From contig JAAYYR010000095.1 of NCBI GenBank assembly GCA_012515255.1, forward strand, positions 1-9,689: a stretch of 9,689 bases of DNA. Direction: 5' to 3'. Numbering within the stretch: position 1 is the first letter of the stretch; each line of letters begins with the position of its first letter. Shown piece by piece: positions 6,529-9,689 of this stretch. Below the pieces are notes generated by a model, which was not told the DNA's origin, searched no databases, and saw only the letters and a program-made list of their open reading frames with translations. The position numbers were made by a program, and so were the translations under genes. Origin of the DNA: Clostridia bacterium. GTDB lineage: Bacteria; Bacillota; Dehalobacteriia; UBA4068.

Positions 6529-7455
6529 CTAAGGTTTTACGCCTTTTTCCGCCCGGGATAATACATAAGCGAAAAACATTCGCTCCCGCTCGGAAAGGCG
6601 GTCTTTTTTGCGCCGCAGAAGGTAAAGGAAGCGTTCACCGCCGCCCGGCGTTTCCAGATCATAGGGCAGCGGAAAAATCCTTAGCAGCCCCAGTTGCGCC
6701 GCTTCCGCCGCCGCCCGCTCGGAGATTACGGATATGCCCAATCCGGCCGCCACGGAATTCTTAATCGCTTCGGTATCGGCCATTTCCGCCACGATATGGA
6801 TGGGGCTATGAAAGCCGCGGCGGCTGAGATATTGCTCGAATTCATAGCGGGTGCCGGAGCCGGTAGGGCGCATGATAAATGGCTCTTTAATTAAGGCGCT
6901 AAAATAATCCTCTTGCAGCGCAATTTGGGCAAAGCGCTCCTGATCCGGCGTGATCAGCACCAGCTTGTCCCGGGCGATCGGGTAGTGCCGGCATAATTCG
7001 CTGCCGATCATCGTGCCGCTTATGCCAATTTTTGCCTCGCCGCTGATCAGGGCTTGATTGACCATGCTGCTGTCGCAGGGGATAATATTAAAGCGCATGC
7101 CTTGATGCTCGCGCAAAAAGCCGGATATCAGCTCCGGCAGCAAATGCTTAGCGGGGATGGTGGAAGCGGCGACATTGATCATGCCTTGCTTGAGGGCGTC
7201 CTTGCCGCTGACGGCCTCGACTGCCTCCTCGCGCAAACGCAGCAGCCGCGTCGCATATTCATAAAGCCGCTGTCCCGCCTCGGAGGGATAAACTTCCCGG
7301 GTGCTGCGGATTAAAAGCGGCGTCTGCAATTCTTTTTCCAGCGCGCTGATATGAGAGCTGACCGTGGGCTGGCTAAGAAAGAGCTTTTCTCCGGCGCGGG
7401 AAAAACTGGATAGCTCCACAACGGCCATAAACACTTCCAACTGGCGAAAATCCAT
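6529..7455 (-). CDS. LysR-family transcriptional regulator associated with selenium metabolism genes
   Basis: At 308 residues this is full-length for LysR. The N-terminal winged helix-turn-helix runs over about 1-60 (MDFRQLEVFMAVVELSSFS, then LFLSQPTVSSHISALE). A linker helix follows, then a two-lobed periplasmic-binding-protein-like effector domain from about 91 (INVAASTIPAKHLLPEL ... GISVISERAA). The start at 7455 is supported by GGAGGT five bases upstream. Neighbours decide the likely role: yqeC and yqeB follow in the same unit, and selD is divergent, 183 bases away. LysR proteins commonly control a divergent neighbour, so regulation of selD and of its own operon is inferred. The effector is unknown; a selenium or purine-related compound is a guess. 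Confidence 0.85.
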   Translation of the reverse strand: MDFRQLEVFMAVVELSSFSRAGEKLFLSQPTVSSHISALEKELQTPLLIRSTREVYPSEAGQRLYEYATRLLRLREEAVEAVSGKDALKQGMINVAASTIPAKHLLPELISGFLREHQGMRFNIIPCDSSMVNQALISGEAKIGISGTMIGSELCRHYPIARDKLVLITPDQERFAQIALQEDYFSALIKEPFIMRPTGSGTRYEFEQYLSRRGFHSPIHIVAEMADTEAIKNSVAAGLGISVISERAAAEAAQLGLLRIFPLPYDLETPGGGERFLYLLRRKKDRLSERERMFFAYVLSRAEKGVKP

Positions 7456-7473
7456 AGCTTACCTCCATCGGTT

Positions 7474-7490
7474 TAATTATAGCAAAATTA
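7474..7490. promoter_or_regulatory. Inverted repeat overlapping the LysR -10, candidate operator
   Basis: TAATT-N7-AATTA forms a perfect 5-7-5 dyad lying over the -10 box of the leftward promoter. Its size (17 bp) is near the usual 15-17 bp LysR site. AT-rich dyads also arise by chance. Confidence 0.35.
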
Positions 7491-7504
7491 GCCGCTTTTG
7501 TCAT
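7476..7504 (-). promoter_or_regulatory. Sigma-70-type promoter for the LysR-yqeC-yqeB operon
   Basis: Read on the minus strand, ATGACA (7504-7499) is five of six to consensus and TATAAT (7481-7476) is a perfect -10, with an exact 17-base spacer. Transcription would start near 7469, giving a leader of only about 14 bases that just includes the GGAGGT ribosome site. Confidence 0.7.
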
Positions 7505-7509
7505 TACTC

Positions 7510-7538
7510 TTGCTATTTATAGCGGGCCAAGGTATACT
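7510..7538 (+). promoter_or_regulatory. Sigma-70-type promoter for selD
   Basis: TTGCTA (7510-7515) and TATACT (7533-7538) are separated by 17 bases. The leader to the ATG at 7639 is about 94 bases. The -35 lies only five bases from that of the divergent LysR promoter, so the two polymerases would compete or share regulation. Confidence 0.65.
7512..7523. promoter_or_regulatory. GCTATTTATAGC dyad overlapping the selD -35, candidate regulator site
   Basis: This is a perfect 5-2-5 inverted repeat between the divergent -35 boxes and the selD -10. The half-site ATAGC recurs at 7479-7483 and 7570-7574. It is a plausible LysR or other operator, unproven. Confidence 0.35.
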
Positions 7539-7638
7539 CTTAGTGGTAGTTCATTCTTTTCGGGCTGAAATAGCGGCAGTTATAACCGACGCTTGCTCAG
7601 CCACATCCCCGCCTTGCCGGAGCAACAGGAGTAATCAT

Positions 7639-8673
7639 ATGCCTAAAGAAATTATACGCCTTACCCAGATGACGGCGGCAGCCGGCTGAGCTGCAAAAAT
7701 AGGGCCGGGTGTCCTAGCTCAGATACTTTCCGGATTGCCAAAATTTACAGATCCGAATCTTCTGGTCGGCTTCGAAAGCAATGACGACGCTTGCGTATAT
7801 CGTATTAACGACCAGTTAGCCATGGTGCAGACTGTGGATTTTTTTCCGCCGATGGTCGATGATCCTTATCTCTTCGGCCAAATCGCGGCGGCCAATGCCC
7901 TCTCCGATGTCTATGCCATGGGCGGGCGGCCTAGTCATGCCCTGAATTTGCTTTGCTATCCCGAATGCCTTGAGCCGCCGGTGGTAGCCCGAATTTTAGA
8001 AGGCGGTTATGCCAAGGTCGCGGAAGCAGGGGCTGTGGTCGCGGGCGGCCATAGCATTCGCGCCCAGGAGCCGATGTACGGACTATGCGTTTCCGGCTTT
8101 GTCGACCCGCGCCGCGTTTTGACTAATCTCGGTGTACGCGCGGGCGATCAGCTCATCCTTACCAAGCCTTTGGGCAGCGGTATTATGGTCACGGCAGCCA
8201 AGGGCGATGTGATTGACGCCAAGGCCCTGCAGCCGGCTATTGATGCGATGACCCAGCTGAACCGTTATGCGGCTGAAATTATCGCTGATTATGATATTCA
8301 TGCTTGTACCGATGTCACCGGTTTTGGCCTATTAGGCCATGCGCTGGAAATGCTCGGCGACTCTGTAAGTCTTATGCTGGATGGAAGCAGTCTGCCTTTA
8401 ATTGATGGAGCTTATGAGATGGCGTCTATGGGATTGATTCCGGCGGGCGCTTATCAGAATCGCGACTATGTGGCCGAGCGGGTACGCATGGCGCCGGAAA
8501 CAGATCCGGTGCTGGTTGATATAGCCTGCGATCCGCAGACCTCGGGCGGCCTGCTGCTGGCCGTAGCGGCGGGACAGGCCGATGATTTGCTCACGGCGCT
8601 GCGTCAGCAGCATGCGGCGGCCGGTCTGATCGGCGAAGCCGTTGCCGGCGGCGGGTTGATTGAGTTCAGATAA
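7639..8673 (+). CDS. selD: Selenide, water dikinase (selenophosphate synthetase) with selenocysteine at codon 17
   Basis: SelD makes selenophosphate, AMP and phosphate from selenide and ATP, supplying selenium for selenocysteine, selenouridine and selenium cofactors. The gene starts at ATG 7639, with AGGAG seven bases upstream, and reads MPKEIIRLTQMTAAAG, then an in-frame TGA (7687-7689), then AAKIGPGVL and onward without a stop to 8673. That is 344 residues, close to E. coli SelD (347). The TGA is at residue 17, where E. coli has catalytic Cys17, and Lys20 follows as required. Other landmarks are SNDDACVY (Asp50), TVDFF (Asp67), NALSDVYAMGG (Asp90), AGGHSI, LTKPLGSG, TDVTGFGLLGH and DPQTSGGLL. 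A start at the internal TTG 7735 would remove the active site and has no support. Standard readers would misannotate the gene as truncated. It needs SelA/SelB/SelC, which are not in the window. Confidence 0.95.
7687..7721 (+). promoter_or_regulatory. Bacterial SECIS element in selD mRNA
   Basis: The stem-loop starts at the UGA itself. TGAGC (7687-7691) pairs with GCTCA (7717-7721). After an eight-base bulge on the 5' side, TAGGGC (7700-7705) pairs with GTCCTA (7711-7716, one G-U). The apical loop is CGGGT (7706-7710), containing G at its second position. The loop begins 16 bases after the UGA, within the spacing known for bacterial SECIS elements read by SelB. Confidence 0.75.
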
Positions 8674-8755
8674 GCATTCAGGCGCCAACGCCGCATAAGC
8701 CGCGAGGTATCTTAGCATTTTGCGGCTATTATTGAGCCATCTTATATTTGTTTAT

Positions 8756-8788
8756 ATCATAATCCCGCCCTGAGGGCGGGATTATGAT
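8756..8788. terminator. Strong bidirectional terminator between selD and the DJ-1-like gene
   Basis: This is a perfect 15-bp stem whose core is CATAATCCCGCCC / GGGCGGGATTATG, with a TGA loop at 8771-8773. It is A/T-rich at its base on both sides (TTTATAT before, ATTTAG after). It separates convergent selD and the minus-strand gene that ends at 8804. The rest of 8674-8803 holds only a weak six-base inverted repeat (8698-8703 with 8722-8727). Confidence 0.8.
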
Positions 8789-8803
8789 TTAGATGATGAT
8801 CAA

Positions 8804-9394
8804 TCAGACCCGGCGGAAGCCCATCATCCCGGCGACGCGGGCTGCATTGGCCTCATCAGTGAGGTCGGCCAGCAGCATCAAGGCCACCGCGGGCGCTGAC
8901 GCGGGGTCGCGGCTGGTGATGATATTGCCGTCGCGGCAGGGATTATCGCCGGAAAGGATAGCGCCCGCCGCAACCAATTGCCGCTGCCAGCGTCCTTCTT
9001 CGCCCGCATAAGTGGTGGCGCGGCGGCCGGCGAGAACGCCGGCCTCGGCCAAAAGCAGCGCCCCGGTGCAGACAGCGGCCAGCGGTTTGCCGGATGCCGC
9101 GAAATCGCGCAAAAGACGCGAAAGCGTTTCGTTCCGCCGCGCCCCAAAGTAGCCGTAACGGGCGAAGCCGCCCGGCAAAGCTAATGCCGCGAAGTCCTCA
9201 TGCCGGATTTGCTCCAAAGTTAAATCGGCGTTTAGGCTATGATCAAAGCTGGTCGGCACAGCCAAGCCGGCGCTTGCGGTCAGCAGGCGGGTCGATCGAT
9301 CTCCGGCCACCAGATTCCAGCCGAATACATCGCAAAAAGCCGCCGCCTCGAGCAACTCGCAGCCCGGCGGCAATACAAGCAGCGCCTTTTGCAT
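8804..9394 (-). CDS. DJ-1/PfpI (ThiJ) family protein
   Basis: The 196-residue protein has the DJ-1 superfamily layout: an N-terminal ALLVLPPGCELLEAAAFCDVF with Glu16 placed like DJ-1 Glu18, LALPGGF (72-77), and the nucleophile elbow AAVCTGALLLAEAG with Cys109 like DJ-1 Cys106. At the place of DJ-1 His126 this protein has Tyr129 (ATTYAG), so a protease-like Cys-His pair is not evident. Family members act as chaperones, glyoxalase/deglycase-type enzymes or amidotransferase-like proteins, and the substrate cannot be told here. The start at 9394 is supported by GGGAGGA just upstream. It begins one base after the stop of the GNAT gene, so the two are likely coupled. It shows no functional tie to the selenium genes. 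Confidence 0.85.
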   Translation of the reverse strand: MQKALLVLPPGCELLEAAAFCDVFGWNLVAGDRSTRLLTASAGLAVPTSFDHSLNADLTLEQIRHEDFAALALPGGFARYGYFGARRNETLSRLLRDFAASGKPLAAVCTGALLLAEAGVLAGRRATTYAGEEGRWQRQLVAAGAILSGDNPCRDGNIITSRDPASAPAVALMLLADLTDEANAARVAGMMGFRRV

Positions 9395-9395
9395 A

Positions 9396-9689
9396 TCATT
9401 CCTCCCCGGGAGCGGTGTCAGGGGTTAGGAGCCAGATCGTGGGCTGCTCGGAAAAATTAAAGCCCAATTTTTCCTGCATCTGCCGCGAAGCCGTATTGCC
9501 GCTAAAATACTGGTCATAGGGGATATGCCCGCGCAGCAGCTCCCTTTTAACCATATGCGCCCCAAGAGCCGAGCCGATACCAAGACGACGGAAGGCAGGC
9601 AGGATTTCCAGCATCCCCATGCTGCCTTCGTCATGCACGCCGACGAAGCCCGCGGGCCGGCCATGATAGAAAGCGCCCAGCATGCCATA
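9396..9689 (-). CDS. GNAT-family N-acetyltransferase, C-terminal part (gene continues beyond the window)
   Basis: The visible 97 residues are open at the right edge of the window (TAT GGC before the first Met), so the N-terminal part lies outside. The acetyl-CoA binding motif A is clear: MLEILPAFRRLGIGSAL at about residues 26-42, with the R-x-x-G-x-G/A pattern. The following GNTASRQMQEKLGFNF is the usual C-terminal N-x-x-S/A ... LGF block. The acceptor substrate cannot be predicted. The stop (9396-9398) is one base before the DJ-1-like start, whose ribosome site lies within the last codons of this gene. Confidence 0.8.
   Translation of the reverse strand, partial: YGMLGAFYHGRPAGFVGVHDEGSMGMLEILPAFRRLGIGSALGAHMVKRELLRGHIPYDQYFSGNTASRQMQEKLGFNFSEQPTIWLLTPDTAPGEE

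Noticed and set aside
7498..7689. Separate small protein of 63 residues upstream of selD
   Set aside because: Its last 16 codons are the SelD N-terminus; the earlier part is promoter and leader DNA without a good start.
7709..7735. tRNA-like stretch (GTCCTAGCTCAGAT resembles a D-arm)
   Set aside because: There is no matching acceptor stem, anticodon arm or GGTTCGA T-arm, and the bases are accounted for by the SelD codons and the SECIS 3' strand.
7735..8673. selD starting at TTG 7735
   Set aside because: It omits the glycine-rich active-site segment with residue 17 and Lys20, has no ribosome binding site, and the upstream frame encodes the conserved N-terminus up to an in-frame TGA.

Overview
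The window looks like the chromosome of an anaerobic Bacillota (Firmicutes), probably a clostridial lineage. The evidence is a wall-anchored Cna/pilin-type surface protein with an SPNTG sorting signal, Gram-positive style Shine-Dalgarno sequences (GGAGG type), moderately high GC, and a selenium-utilisation locus typical of purine- or xanthine-fermenting anaerobes. Species cannot be named from the sequence alone.

Layout, left to right. (1) 1-2317: the 3' part of a large multidomain surface adhesin. It is open at the window edge and split by an apparent -1 frameshift at a run of six A. It ends in a Cna_B domain and a sortase signal and is followed by a GNRA-loop hairpin terminator. (2) 2594-3835: a monocistronic S-adenosylhomocysteine hydrolase of the short archaeal/Thermotoga-like type, with a hairpin-rich leader. 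(3) 4004-4834: a short YitT/YczE-type membrane protein. Its C-terminal tail is a Cys-rich 14-residue repeat encoded by a 42-bp tandem array. (4) 4990-7455 (minus strand): a LysR regulator, yqeC and yqeB. (5) 7639-8673 (plus strand): selD, transcribed divergently from the LysR gene. (6) 8804-9689 (minus strand): a DJ-1/PfpI protein preceded by the end of a GNAT acetyltransferase gene.

The most informative part is the divergent selenium locus. selD is itself a selenoprotein gene. An in-frame TGA (7687-7689) occupies codon 17, the position of the catalytic Cys17 of E. coli SelD, and is followed by a stem-loop with the geometry of a bacterial SECIS. A conventional gene caller would start this gene at an internal TTG (7735) and lose the active site. 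YqeB and YqeC are the marker proteins of the labile-selenium cofactor of selenium-dependent molybdenum hydroxylases, and the LysR protein fits a regulator that accompanies such loci. The organism therefore probably uses selenophosphate both for selenocysteine and for the molybdenum-hydroxylase selenium cofactor. Back-to-back sigma-70-like promoters with small inverted repeats lie between the LysR gene and selD, which suggests control of both arms by this regulator.

No tRNA, rRNA, CRISPR array, insertion sequence or origin was seen. No completely new system is evident. The unusual items are the Sec-containing SelD with its SECIS, the Cys-rich repeat tail on the YitT protein (ending at a TGA where other repeats have TGC), and the frameshifted adhesin.
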